From: an uncultured bacterium
GTDB taxonomy: Bacteria; Planctomycetota; UBA1135; GCA-002686595
DNA: 38,373 nucleotides
Assembly: GCA_937905825.1 (NCBI GenBank)
Contig: CALCXM010000138.1
Location: 1-38,373, forward strand
Direction of reading: 5' to 3'
In this document: positions 15,354-23,768 of the stretch, piece by piece
Layout: every line of letters starts with the position of its first letter
How positions within the stretch are numbered: the stretch's first letter is position 1
Notes under the pieces: generated by a model
The model's database searches: none
What the model was told of the DNA's origin: nothing
The model's input: only the letters and a program-made list of their open reading frames with translations
Program-made: the position numbers and the translations under genes

Positions 15354-17429
15354 ATGAGATTGGTCAACACCCTCGCGTGTGCCCTTGCGAGCACATGCCT
15401 TCTGCCCACTTCTGCCTTCGCTCAAGACATGAGCGGAGCACGCACGGCACACCGCCTTGCCACGCAGCGATTGGAAGCCAACCCCAGCTTGGCCTACGAC
15501 TCCGCTTCCCTCCTGGTCCGCTTCAATCCCGAGCAGAACGAAGCGGCTCGCGAGACCCTCAGACGGCTTGTGGGTGACGGCACCCTGAGACGCTTCCAGA
15601 GCGTCGAGAATCTGGAACTGATCGACGTCGACATGGACATTCAGCAGGCGATCGCTGCCCTGCGACCCTTCGTTCAATACGCAGAGCCCAACTGGGTCCA
15701 GCGCAAGACCGGCGTGCCGAACGACACCTACTTCAGCTTGCAGTGGGGCATGCACAACACCGGCCAAACCATCCAGGGCAAGGTCGGCGTTTCCGACGCG
15801 GACATCGACGCCACCGAAGCATGGGACACAGTCACCGGCGCTGGTGTCGTGGTTGCGATCATCGACACGGGAACCGATTGGGATCACCCGGACCTCGCCG
15901 CCAACATCTGGAGCAATCCCGGTGAGATCGCGGGCAACGGGCTAGATGATGATGGCAATGGGTACGTGGACGACGTTCGTGGCTGGGACTTCTACGACTC
16001 CGATTCCAACCCGGATGACGTGGACGGACATGGCTCGCACACGGCGGGAACCGTTGGCGCCGTAGGCAACAACGGCACCGGCGTGGCGGGTGTCGCTTGG
16101 TCTTGCAAGATGGTGCCCCTGCGCTTCCTCGGCCCCCAAGGCGGATTCACGGCGGATGCCATCTCTGCTGTGGAGTACTGCACCACCAACGGCATTCGGG
16201 TTTCGAACAACAGCTGGGGCGGAGGAGGTTTCTCCAGTGCCTTGAACAACGCGATCGCCGCTTCCAAGTCGGTCGGTCACGTGTTCGTTGCAGCCGCCGG
16301 CAATGACGGCACAAACAACGACAGCAGCCCGCACTACCCCTCGAACTACAGCCAGGACAACATCATCTCCGTGGCGGCGACGGACAATCAGGACGGTCTC
16401 GCCAACGAGGCGACCTGGGGCTCCAACTACGGAGCGAGCACGGTGGACATCGGTGCACCGGGTGTCGACATCGCGTCGACCTGGTCCGCCGGTGGCTATG
16501 TGTGGAGCGGTGGAACGTCCATGGCGACTCCCCACGTGACCGGTGTTGCGGTGCTCTTGCTCGGTCAAAACCCCAGCTGGTCGTACTCACAAATCATCGA
16601 TCGGATCTACAACACGGCGCGTCCTCTCTCTTCGCTTTCGGGCAAGTGCACGACGGGAGCCATGCTGAACGCCAACGACGCCCTGAGCGGCGGAGGCAAC
16701 CCGGATGTGACGCCCCCGGCCAACCCCACGGGTTTAGGGGCTAGCGCCGGCAACGGCAGCGTGAGCTTGGACTGGAACGACAACGGAGAGGCGGACCTGG
16801 CCGGTTATCGCGTCTATCGTTCCACAACCAGTGGAAGCGGCTACAGCGACATCTCCGGTCTCATCTCCGGTAGCAGCATGACCGACAACTCGGTTTCCAA
16901 CGGCACGACGTACTTCTACGTGGTGAGCGCCGAGGACACCACCGGCAACGAGTCGGGGACATCGAACCAAGCCAGCGCGACGCCCCAGGGCTCCAGCGGC
17001 GGTCAGGTCGAGACCCTCTTCTTTGGTGGTTTCGAGAGTGGCATCGCAGCGGATGGCTGGACCGTATCGGGCAACGTTCAGCACAGCACTGGCGCCGACC
17101 AAGGCGGCAACTATGGTGCTCGCATCAAGCAGACCTCTTGGATCGAAGTGTCCGTCAGCACAGCTGGCTACGACACCATCGAGCTCACCTATGCACGCCG
17201 CACGCGCAACATGGATAGCGGTGAGTCCCTCACCGTGGAGTACTGGACCGGGTCCAGCTGGTCGACGATCGAGTCGACCTCCAGCACCAGTTGGGGAACG
17301 CCGAGCTGGTCCTTGGGATCGAACGCAGACAACAACTCAGCCTTCAAACTGCGCTTCCGCACCAACGCCAACCGCACCAACGAGCGCGGCGATGTGGATG
17401 ATGTGGAGTTGGTTGGAACGACCCTGTAG
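15354..17429 (+). CDS. Secreted subtilisin-like serine protease (S8) with FnIII and C-terminal jelly-roll-like domain
   Basis: A 691-residue preproprotein. Signal peptide with cleavage near AFA-QD (23-25); residues ~45-118 resemble an I9-type propeptide (SLLVRFNPEQ to YAEPNWV). The S8 domain carries Asp171 (AIIDTG), His226 (DGHGSHTAG), oxyanion Asn317 (AAAGND) and nucleophile Ser389 (GGTSMATPHV). An acidic insert (GLDDDGNGYVDDVRGWDFYD) resembles a calcium loop. A fibronectin type III domain spans ~452-547 (TPPANPTGLGAS to FYVVSAEDTTGNES), and the last ~140 residues (FFGGFESG to GDVDDVELVG) are a beta-sandwich common in secreted proteases. AGGA seven bases before the ATG fixes the start. A strong terminator follows. 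It is monocistronic and probably degrades extracellular protein. Confidence 0.95.
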   Translation: MRLVNTLACALASTCLLPTSAFAQDMSGARTAHRLATQRLEANPSLAYDSASLLVRFNPEQNEAARETLRRLVGDGTLRRFQSVENLELIDVDMDIQQAIAALRPFVQYAEPNWVQRKTGVPNDTYFSLQWGMHNTGQTIQGKVGVSDADIDATEAWDTVTGAGVVVAIIDTGTDWDHPDLAANIWSNPGEIAGNGLDDDGNGYVDDVRGWDFYDSDSNPDDVDGHGSHTAGTVGAVGNNGTGVAGVAWSCKMVPLRFLGPQGGFTADAISAVEYCTTNGIRVSNNSWGGGGFSSALNNAIAASKSVGHVFVAAAGNDGTNNDSSPHYPSNYSQDNIISVAATDNQDGLANEATWGSNYGASTVDIGAPGVDIASTWSAGGYVWSGGTSMATPHVTGVAVLLLGQNPSWSYSQIIDRIYNTARPLSSLSGKCTTGAMLNANDALSGGGNPDVTPPANPTGLGASAGNGSVSLDWNDNGEADLAGYRVYRSTTSGSGYSDISGLISGSSMTDNSVSNGTTYFYVVSAEDTTGNESGTSNQASATPQGSSGGQVETLFFGGFESGIAADGWTVSGNVQHSTGADQGGNYGARIKQTSWIEVSVSTAGYDTIELTYARRTRNMDSGESLTVEYWTGSSWSTIESTSSTSWGTPSWSLGSNADNNSAFKLRFRTNANRTNERGDVDDVELVGTTL

Positions 17430-17450
17430 TCGGACTCGCCCATAGCAGGA

Positions 17451-17482
17451 GGGAGGCCCGCACCGGCTGGTGTGGGCCTCCC
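17451..17482 (+). terminator. Rho-independent terminator of the subtilase gene
   Basis: GGGAGGCCCGCACC (17451-17464) pairs with GGTGTGGGCCTCCC (17469-17482) along 14 positions with one G-U pair and a GGCT loop. A T-rich stretch follows (TTCGTTC, then T5 at 17498-17502). It begins 22 bases after the stop codon. Confidence 0.85.
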
Positions 17483-17682
17483 TTCGTTCATATGCCCTTT
17501 TTGCGGGTCTAGCTTCAGTCTGGCGTGTGTCGGACCCCCGACCCCACGGTCAGAGGTGTCGGTCGGCACCTCGCCACGACAAGCTTCAAATCTCGTGCTT
17601 CTCCGAATCCTGTCCACCCGTTGCAGCGTTTAAACTGCCGACAGCCACAGCCGCCCCTGAACCAGGTCGAACAACAATCTCC

Positions 17683-18600
17683 ATGCCCATCAAACTCAAC
17701 GCCGACTGGACGAAAGGGACCCAGTACTTCGAGTACAGCAGCGCGGCCGATCCGAGCATGTCGCCGATTCCGGTGACGCTCTTCCCCGCTAGCCTGCATC
17801 AGATTCAGGAGACCAAGGTGATCCCCTTGGATCAGTCGAACTCCTTGGGGGTTCCCTATCCATGCACAGCGCCCAGCTTGCTGGCGAACTACTTGCACAT
17901 CAACGCCGGCGAGCAGTTGCGCACGCGCACCAACGCAACGAGCCAAGTGCTCTACTGCATTCGCGGCAGCGGGTCCCTGCGAGTCAATAGCGGGTGCTTG
18001 GATTGGAGCGCTGGTGACTTCGTCGCCCTGCCGGGTTCTTGGGAGGTCAGCTTCGAGGCCAAAGAGGATGCGGCCTTCTACTGGGTCCATGACGGCCCCT
18101 TGCTCAGCTACTTGGGCGCGACCGCTTCCAGCGAACGCTTCCGGCCCCTCTACTTCAGCGCGACAGCGCTCAGCGAAGAGCTGGAACAGGTCCGCCAACA
18201 GAACGAGGGCAAGGCGCGCAACCGCAATGGCATCCTGCTCGCGAACGTGGACTGCCCCACCACCAAGACGGTGACCCACACCATGTGGTCCCTCTACAAC
18301 CTGCTGCCGAAAGGCACGCGACAGAAGGCTCATCGCCACAACTCCGTGGCCTTGGACTTGTGCGTCACTGCGGGCGCAAACACCTACACCTTGATGGGCG
18401 AGAAGCTCGACGACGAGGGCAACATCCTCCATCCGCGCCGAGCGGACTGGTCCCCGGGCGCCGCCTTCGTCACTCCTCCCGGATGGTGGCATTCTCACCA
18501 CAACGAGTCCGACGAGGACGCCATCGTTTTACCGGTTCAAGACGCTGCCCTGCACACCCACCTTCAGACCCTCGACATTCGCTTCTCCCGGGGCTGGTAG
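17683..18600 (+). CDS. Bicupin protein (gentisate-dioxygenase-like fold)
   Basis: A 305-residue protein with two cupin barrels. The first (LLANYLHINAGEQLRTRTN, VLYCIRGSGSLRV, DFVALPGSWEVSF) lacks the metal histidines; the second has KAHRHNSVALDLCV and, after PPGWWHSHHNE, a His-rich strand, so only the second is likely to bind metal. The overall plan is like gentisate 1,2-dioxygenase and related bicupins, but the residues do not allow a substrate call. It has no signal peptide. I start at the ATG at 17683; the frame is open upstream into the subtilase terminator. It precedes the PhnD-like and EgtB genes by ~180 bases that hold a separate promoter candidate, so membership of that operon is uncertain. 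Confidence 0.8.
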   Translation: MPIKLNADWTKGTQYFEYSSAADPSMSPIPVTLFPASLHQIQETKVIPLDQSNSLGVPYPCTAPSLLANYLHINAGEQLRTRTNATSQVLYCIRGSGSLRVNSGCLDWSAGDFVALPGSWEVSFEAKEDAAFYWVHDGPLLSYLGATASSERFRPLYFSATALSEELEQVRQQNEGKARNRNGILLANVDCPTTKTVTHTMWSLYNLLPKGTRQKAHRHNSVALDLCVTAGANTYTLMGEKLDDEGNILHPRRADWSPGAAFVTPPGWWHSHHNESDEDAIVLPVQDAALHTHLQTLDIRFSRGW

Positions 18601-18706
18601 CGCTAGAGGCGCGGGTTGACCCCCCCGGGGCGCGGAATGTGGACCTTCGGAACAGCGTGTCACCGGGCCTGTCCAGAGTCCTCGAGCCTCAAAGGCTGAC
18701 CAGCGC

Positions 18707-18735
18707 TTGACCAATTCGGGGGGGGATGAGATAGT
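18707..18735 (+). promoter_or_regulatory. Sigma-70-type promoter candidate for the PhnD-like/EgtB pair
   Basis: TTGACC (18707-18712) and GATAGT (18730-18735) are 17 bases apart, matching consensus at 5/6 and 4/6 positions. Transcription would start near 18742, leaving a leader of about 40 bases before the GTG at 18783. The spacer contains a G-run, which is unusual. Confidence 0.45.
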
Positions 18736-18782
18736 CCCCGCCCGTTTCTGGCAGAGACTCGCCGACGGGGAAGGCGCAGCCA

Positions 18783-19655
18783 GTGTTGGGATCAGAAGTA
18801 AGAACGGGAAGGTCGGAAGACTCCCAGAGCGTTGCTCGCGCGACGACCTTTCTCTCACCGGGCCTGCCCGAGGAGCTGTTCCAAGGGATCTGCCGTTATC
18901 TGGCGAAGCACCTGGAGGGACACATCGAACTCTCCTTAGAAGCTCGCCACTCGGGCCCCATGCACGGAGATGTGGATCCCTTTCGCGATGGTCAAGCGGA
19001 CATTGGATTCCTCTGCTCGCCCTCCTACTTGTACCTGCGCGGCCTGGAGCGACCCTCCGTGCGTTTGATCCCTGCGGCCTTTGCCTTCGGCGATCCGCGG
19101 GCCAAGGGTCAGCCGGTGTACTTCTCAGAAGTGGTCGTGCTCGCTTCCCACCCAGCCCGCAACTTCAAGGACTTGGCCGGGGGGACTTGGGGCTACAACG
19201 ACGAGTGCTCCCTGTCCGGTTACTTCTCCACGATCTTCAAGCTCTCCGAACTCAACTGCGACGCTGAGTTTTTCGGACGCCGCGTGCGAACCGGGTCCCA
19301 CGAACATTCCTTGGAAGGCATCCTGAACGGTTCCATTCACGGAGCGGCGATCGACTCCAGCGTCTTCGCCCACTGGCGTGAACTCCATCCGGACCTCGTA
19401 CCGAGATTGCGCGTGATCGACTCCTGGGGCCCGTTCCCCATTCAACCGATCGTCGTTCGCGACACCCTTTCGACTTCCGTCTCCGATCACATCACGTCCT
19501 GCTTGCTCAATTTGGGTTCCACCCCGAAGGAACGCGAGTGGTTTGCTTCCTTTGGCCTGGAGGGCTTCGTCCCAAGCAGTGACGAGCTCTACGCCGAAGA
19601 ACGGGACACCCTCGTCCGGCTGGGAGTCATCGCTCCCCCGCGCAAACAACCCTGA
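18783..19655 (+). CDS. PhnD/SsuA-like substrate-binding-fold protein without signal peptide
   Basis: A 290-residue protein of the phosphonate-type periplasmic-binding superfamily. FLSPGLPEELFQGICRYLAK, DPFRDGQADIGFLCSPSYLYL, then YFSEVVVLASHPARNFKDLA and GGTWGYNDECSLSGYF follow the PhnD order (solute-binding lobe, hinge, LAGKTWGYND-type motif). The usual signal peptide and lipobox are missing, so it may act in the cytoplasm; the start (GTG) is uncertain and there is no ATG before residue 60. It ends two bases before egtB and is clearly cotranscribed with it. Supplying or sensing a small ligand for the EgtB step is possible but is only inference. Confidence 0.78.
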   Translation: MLGSEVRTGRSEDSQSVARATTFLSPGLPEELFQGICRYLAKHLEGHIELSLEARHSGPMHGDVDPFRDGQADIGFLCSPSYLYLRGLERPSVRLIPAAFAFGDPRAKGQPVYFSEVVVLASHPARNFKDLAGGTWGYNDECSLSGYFSTIFKLSELNCDAEFFGRRVRTGSHEHSLEGILNGSIHGAAIDSSVFAHWRELHPDLVPRLRVIDSWGPFPIQPIVVRDTLSTSVSDHITSCLLNLGSTPKEREWFASFGLEGFVPSSDELYAEERDTLVRLGVIAPPRKQP

Positions 19656-19657
19656 AC

Positions 19658-20932
19658 ATGAACTCTTCTAAAACGACCCCGGATTGCCGGGAAACGCTGA
19701 TCGACTCGTACAAGCGAGTTCGCGCACGCACGGACTCCCTGTGCGCCACCCTCGAAGCCGAGGACATGGTGATTCAATCGATGCCCGACGTGAGCCCGCT
19801 CAAGTGGCACGTGGCTCACGTGACCTGGTTCTTTGAGGTGATGGTTTTGATGCGCACCGAGCGCAATTACGAGGTCTATCACGAGCGCTTCACGGAGATC
19901 TTCAACTCGTACTACCAAGCGGTAGGCAGCCCGTTCTCAAGGGCGCGCCGCGGGATGCTCTCGCGTCCCACCGTGGTTCAGGTCCAGGCCTATCGGCAGC
20001 ACGTCGATCAAGCGGTCCTTGAATTTCTATCCGATGCCACCGGCGCCGAGCTCGCGGAGCATGGCCCGACCATGACCATCGGCCTGAACCATGAGCAGCA
20101 GCACCAAGAGTTGATGCTCATGGACATCAAGCACGCCTTCTCGGTCAACCCCCTAGCCCCTATCTATGCCCCGGCTGCACACACGCAGCCGGTGACTCCA
20201 ACGGAGCTGCAATGGATTGGCTTCCCCGGCGGGACCCACGAAATTGGCCATGGAGGCAACACCTTCTCCTTCGACAACGAAAGCCCCCGTCACTTGGCGC
20301 GGGTCGGCGAGTTTGAGCTGGCCAGTCGAACCGTGACCTGCGGTGAGTACCTAGGCTTCATCGCCGACGGCGGCTACGAGCGACCCGAGCTGTGGCTCGC
20401 GGATGGATGGGATCTTGTGCGTAGCGGCAAGCTCAAACGCCCCGAGTATTGGTCCGCCGACATGGACCTTCCGCAAGTTTGGACCCTCAATGGAATGCGC
20501 CCCATCGATCCGGCGGAACCCGTTTGTCACGTGTCTTACTACGAAGCAGATGCTTACGCCACCTGGGCCGGCGCTCGCTTGCCCCTTGAGACGGAATGGG
20601 AACTGGCTTCAAGCCAACGCGGGCCCAATGGCGCCCTGCTCGAAGACGGAACCCTGCACCCGACCGCCGCCGATGCGCCGTCCCATCCCGACACCCCGAT
20701 CCAGATGATCGGCGGTCTGTGGGAGTGGACCTCGAGTCCCTACACACCCTACCCGGGCTACAAAGCGTTCGAGGGCGACCTGGCGGAGTACAACGGCAAG
20801 TTCATGATCAACCAACTGGTCTTGCGCGGGGGCTGTTGCGTCACACCCAAGAGCCACATCCGGCGCACCTACCGCAACTTCTACTACCCCCACCAACGCT
20901 GGATGTTCTCCGGCATCCGGCTTGCGCGTTAG
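19658..20932 (+). CDS. egtB: EgtB-type ergothioneine sulfoxide synthase
   Basis: A 424-residue protein with an N-terminal DinB-like domain and a C-terminal FGE-sulfatase (C-type-lectin-like) domain, the exact architecture of EgtB. EgtB is an iron enzyme that uses oxygen to join hercynine to cysteine or gamma-glutamylcysteine. The iron triad is visible as His51 (PLKWHVAHVTWFFE) and the HxxxHxE motif at 145-151 (NHEQQHQELMLMD). The lectin-like half has EFELASRTVTCGEYLGFI, ARLPLETEWE, GGLWEWTSSPYTPYPG and RGGCCVTPKSHIRRTYRNFY near the end. Full length. The hercynine-forming methyltransferase EgtD is not in this window. Confidence 0.93.
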   Translation: MNSSKTTPDCRETLIDSYKRVRARTDSLCATLEAEDMVIQSMPDVSPLKWHVAHVTWFFEVMVLMRTERNYEVYHERFTEIFNSYYQAVGSPFSRARRGMLSRPTVVQVQAYRQHVDQAVLEFLSDATGAELAEHGPTMTIGLNHEQQHQELMLMDIKHAFSVNPLAPIYAPAAHTQPVTPTELQWIGFPGGTHEIGHGGNTFSFDNESPRHLARVGEFELASRTVTCGEYLGFIADGGYERPELWLADGWDLVRSGKLKRPEYWSADMDLPQVWTLNGMRPIDPAEPVCHVSYYEADAYATWAGARLPLETEWELASSQRGPNGALLEDGTLHPTAADAPSHPDTPIQMIGGLWEWTSSPYTPYPGYKAFEGDLAEYNGKFMINQLVLRGGCCVTPKSHIRRTYRNFYYPHQRWMFSGIRLAR

Positions 20933-21157
20933 GTGGATTCCAAGCTCCTCGCGAGCTGAGCGGACCCTGTTGTGCAGCTCCAGAAAGGGCTCCGCACGGG
21001 AAGGAGGCTTCGTGGACTTGTTTGCCTTGCGCAGCGTCCCGCCTCAGTCGCCCAAGGCCCGTTCGATGCGTCGGCATGGGATCAGCCCGACGCCAAGGGG
21101 ATCGCGGGCACTCGGGTCAACGGGTACGCTCGAAACCCGGGGCCCGAGCTGCGCGGC

Positions 21158-21844
21158 TTAGGCGTCGCATTCCCGGAGAAAGGCCATGTAGGCGTCCAGC
21201 TCGCGCTCCGGATCCAGTTCGAAGACCTCGTCGAGCACCTCCACCTGCGACATGCGGTCCGGGCGGAAGTTTCGGAAGTCCCGGCGCAACTCGCACCAGG
21301 CCGCCAGGGTCCACAGCTTGCCCCAGAAGTACAGCCCCAGGGGTCGCACCACCCGCGCGCTCTCGCTTCCGTCTGCGCGCCGATACTTGAAGCGCAACAG
21401 GTTGCGACCCGACACCGCACGGCGCACAGGTTCCAGGTTTGCGCGCATCTCCCCGGGGACGTGAAAGTCCATGGCGTAGAGCGGCAGGTTGTCGATGCGC
21501 GTAGCGAGCTTCTTGGGCAAGACCGCATGCACTTTGGACAGCACGTTGCGCGCGTGAGCCGCGAGCTTTTCATCCGCCCAAGCTTCCACCATGCGGGCAC
21601 CCATGACGAGAGCCTCGACCTCGGTCGCGGTGAACATCAAGGGTGGCAAGTCGAATCCCTCGCGCATCACGTACCCAATGCCGGCTTCCCCTTCGATGGG
21701 AACGCCGCTGGCGATCAGGTCGCGGATGTCGCGATAGAGTGTTCGCTCGGAAACCTCCAGATCCAATGCCAGGGAGGCCGCCGTGTGAATACGACCCCCC
21801 CGCAAGATCTGGACGAGCTGGAAAAGCCTGTCAGCGCGTCGCAT
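21158..21844 (-). CDS. YafY-family regulator with HTH and WYL domain
   Basis: A 228-residue regulator (COG2378 type). An N-terminal winged helix (RADRLFQLVQILRGGRIHTA, DLEVSERTLYRDIRDL) is followed by a short GYVMREGFDLPPLMFT linker and a helical section, then the WYL domain (LLRFKYRRADGSES, VRPLGLYFWGKLWTLAAWCE, NFRPDRM) that binds an oligonucleotide or small ligand in related proteins. It lies 18 bases after the VOC gene on the same strand, a pairing frequent in bacteria. It probably controls its own operon. Confidence 0.92.
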   Translation of the reverse strand: MRRADRLFQLVQILRGGRIHTAASLALDLEVSERTLYRDIRDLIASGVPIEGEAGIGYVMREGFDLPPLMFTATEVEALVMGARMVEAWADEKLAAHARNVLSKVHAVLPKKLATRIDNLPLYAMDFHVPGEMRANLEPVRRAVSGRNLLRFKYRRADGSESARVVRPLGLYFWGKLWTLAAWCELRRDFRNFRPDRMSQVEVLDEVFELDPERELDAYMAFLRECDA

Positions 21845-21862
21845 GCCCCACTCTTATCCGAT

Positions 21863-22246
21863 TCACTTCGCGCAATCCACAGGTTCAGCGATGCGCTGGC
21901 CCAGATAGATCGTGATGCCGTTCGGATCATCCAAGGTCAGGCGACGCTCGCCCCAGGGCATGTCCTCCGGCCCATCGGAGATCTTGGCGCCGCCGGAGAG
22001 CAGGGACTTGTGCTCAGCGTCGACATCCTCCACCGGAAAGCAATAGAACAGACCTTCCGAACTGGAGAGCCAGCTTTCGCAACCCTCCGGCATGAAGGCG
22101 AGTTCCGGGCCGTCTTCACCGAGGCGCAGGCCGAGGTACTTTTCGTTGTCCATGGTGACCTCGAAGCCCAAGTGCTTGGTGTAGAACTCGCGGGTTTCGT
22201 CGATCTTGTTGGAGGTAAACAGGGGTGTCACGGTTTTGGTTTTCAT
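21863..22246 (-). CDS. VOC-family protein
   Basis: A 127-residue protein with VOC topology: TPLFTSNKIDETREFYTKHL at the start, ELAFMPEGCESW, LFYCFPVEDVDAEHKSLLSG in the second repeat, and LTLDDPNGITIYLGQ at the end. The usual His/Glu metal ligands are not evident, as in bleomycin-binding-type members. It is the first gene of a pair with the WYL regulator. The substrate is unknown. Confidence 0.88.
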   Translation of the reverse strand: MKTKTVTPLFTSNKIDETREFYTKHLGFEVTMDNEKYLGLRLGEDGPELAFMPEGCESWLSSSEGLFYCFPVEDVDAEHKSLLSGGAKISDGPEDMPWGERRLTLDDPNGITIYLGQRIAEPVDCAK

Positions 22247-22286
22247 CGTTCAATCTATGTGGGTAAGGCCCGCACCATCGCGGCCC

Positions 22287-22328
22287 GCAATAGATGTACA
22301 ACGGCCCCCCTGACAACGTTGTGTCAGG
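22287..22328 (-). promoter_or_regulatory. Palindrome and possible promoter upstream of the VOC/WYL operon
   Basis: CCTGACA (22309-22315) pairs with TGTCAGG (22322-22328) around an ACGTTG centre; the core TGACAACGTTGT resembles LacI-type operators. On the minus strand TTGTCA (22316-22311) and TATTGC (22292-22287) are 18 bases apart and could be -35 and -10 elements. It could equally be the end of the upstream minus-strand gene. Confidence 0.3.
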
Positions 22329-22442
22329 AGGTTTTCGGAATCCGAGAAAAGATCCGCCCCGGCGTGGCGAGCTGTCTGTTCCCAGCAGCAGCCGCCTGCG
22401 AACCCGTTTTCTCGAGTGCCTGCTTCGCGGTTCTCTGGCCGG

Positions 22443-22862
22443 CTAGAAATCCCGCGAGACCGCGTGGCCGGCTTTCTTGATCGAACCGAGCTCCGTGTAG
22501 GCCGCTTCGAAGGCTTGCGCGTCGCCCTGCCACGTCGCCTGCTGAAGCGCGAGGATCTGAACGAGGAGCTTCGCCATCTCTTGCCGATAGGCCACAAGGA
22601 AGAGTGCGTTGTCCTTCTCACTGAGACCTTCGGGACCGTACGGCGTCTTTCCCATGGCCCGCAGGGTCGCGGACTCCATGCCACTCAGGATTTCGAGCAG
22701 CGCGCTCTGATTGACGACCAAGTCCCCCATCCGCTTCTTGATGCCCCGATGCCCCTTTTGCAGAACACTCATGGCTTCCTGCAAGGCAGTGTCGTCCTGG
22801 GCGCTAGTGGGCTGAACGGCGCTGGACTCCGCACGCAGGGCATGCGCGGGGACCAGGGGCAA
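22443..22862 (-). CDS. Cytochrome b562-like four-helix-bundle protein
   Basis: A 139-residue, mostly helical protein. Aligned by eye with cytochrome b562, Met31 (DTALQEAMSVLQ) and the C-terminal His133 (IKKAGHAVSRDF) fall at the axial haem ligands, and the YRQEMAKLLVQILALQQA helix matches the third helix. There is no CxxCH motif, so haem would be non-covalent. The only available start is a TTG (22862) giving LPLVPAHALRAESS, which looks like the tail of a signal peptide whose hydrophobic core is missing; a stop lies only ten codons further up. The N-terminus may therefore be truncated, or export may not occur. It is divergent from the MarR gene and shares its operator region. Confidence 0.55.
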   Translation of the reverse strand: MPLVPAHALRAESSAVQPTSAQDDTALQEAMSVLQKGHRGIKKRMGDLVVNQSALLEILSGMESATLRAMGKTPYGPEGLSEKDNALFLVAYRQEMAKLLVQILALQQATWQGDAQAFEAAYTELGSIKKAGHAVSRDF

Positions 22863-22932
22863 CCCCTGGTCAGGCCGGGGACTCGAAGAATTCTAAGCGG
22901 GAGGGTTGCCAAGCTTGATCGCCAACTGTAAG

Positions 22933-22945
22933 TTTGGACTCCAAA
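22933..22945. promoter_or_regulatory. MarR operator, copy 1
   Basis: The perfect inverted repeat TTTGGA-C-TCCAAA lies in the 100-base region between the divergent cytochrome b562-like gene and marR, 17 bases before the marR ATG. An identical copy lies upstream of the protoglobin gene (23714-23726), and the shared sequence is AGTTTGGACTCCAAA. Confidence 0.75.
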
Positions 22946-22962
22946 TCGAAAGAGCCCAAGAC

Positions 22963-23601
22963 ATGACCCAACCCCAGCCCGACCTCCACCGCCGTATCGC
23001 CAACGCCCTGGCGCGGATCGAAGCGGTGAGTCGTTCTGAGCACCAAAGAGCCGCTCAGGTCGCCGCCCTCTCCCCGCTCCAGGTGCGGGTTTGCGTCGCC
23101 CTTCAAAGTCGTCCCGGCCTGCGCGTCGGAGCCCTGGCGCGGGAGCTGCTCGTCACCACCGGGACGGTGAGTGCCGCCGTCAGCGTCCTGGAGGAGAAAC
23201 TCCTCGTCACCAAACAGACAGACCCCGAGGAGCACCGCGCGGTCGTCCTGGTGCTCACGGCCAAGGGCCGCCGGGAAGTGTCGAAACTCTCCTCTTGGCC
23301 AGACGCGGTCTTTGAGCCGATCGTTTCAGATCTCGGCGAAGAAGCCGCCGCGGCCTTGCTCGAATCCCTACTGCGTCTGTTGCAAGCGGTGGAGCGTCGC
23401 GGCTGGATCGACCCCGCGCGCATGTGCTTCCATTGTGAGTACTTCTCTCCGTGGAAAGGCAAGGGCAAGCGCCCCCACCGCTGTGAGCTCTTGAAGGTCT
23501 CCATCGGCGGCGCGGAGTTGCAGGTCGATTGCCCAGACTTTGAGCCAGTCTCCCCAACGGTTCAGGAAACACGCTGGAAGGAACTCAACCGGCACGCGTG
23601 A
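22963..23601 (+). CDS. MarR-family regulator with C-terminal Cys/His cluster
   Basis: A 212-residue repressor-like protein. The winged helix spans ~38-100 (LSPLQVRVCVALQS, LARELLVTTGTVSAAVSVLE, PEEHRAVVLVLTAKGRRE). After the usual MarR length it continues with a Cys/His-rich segment: Cys155, His157, Cys158, His172, Cys174 and Cys190 (MCFHCEYF, HRCELL, VDCPDFEP), a likely metal or redox site. This C-terminal extension recurs in a branch of MarR proteins. An identical palindrome lies upstream of it and upstream of the protoglobin gene, so it probably controls both itself and the protoglobin (inference). Start at the ATG at 22963, after the operator. Confidence 0.88.
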   Translation: MTQPQPDLHRRIANALARIEAVSRSEHQRAAQVAALSPLQVRVCVALQSRPGLRVGALARELLVTTGTVSAAVSVLEEKLLVTKQTDPEEHRAVVLVLTAKGRREVSKLSSWPDAVFEPIVSDLGEEAAAALLESLLRLLQAVERRGWIDPARMCFHCEYFSPWKGKGKRPHRCELLKVSIGGAELQVDCPDFEPVSPTVQETRWKELNRHA

Positions 23602-23713
23602 CTTGCGCTTGTTCGCGGAAACGAACAGGCGAGCGACTAGGCGGGGCCGGATGGAGGACGGGCCCGCACTCTTGACACCCCGATACCCCCTCCCTTCTTT
23701 TTTGACTCATCAG

Positions 23714-23726
23714 TTTGGACTCCAAA
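23714..23726. promoter_or_regulatory. MarR operator, copy 2
   Basis: A second perfect TTTGGA-C-TCCAAA, here extended to the 15-base palindrome GTTTGGACTCCAAAC (23713-23727). It lies 42 bases before the first protoglobin ATG, just after a TTGACT (23702-23707) that could be a -35 element. Confidence 0.75.
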
Positions 23727-23768
23727 CAAAGAGCTATTCACTTAACCAACTCCAAGAAACCAAGCCCC

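Noticed and set aside
17515..18501. 328-codon minus-strand open frame opposite the cupin gene
   Set aside because: The plus-strand cupin has clear barrel motifs; the minus frame has none and runs into the terminator of the subtilase gene.
20972..22480. 502-codon plus-strand open frame opposite the WYL and VOC genes
   Set aside because: It runs antisense to two well-supported genes; its sequence is His/Arg/Gln-rich with no recognisable domain. It is a GC-driven shadow.
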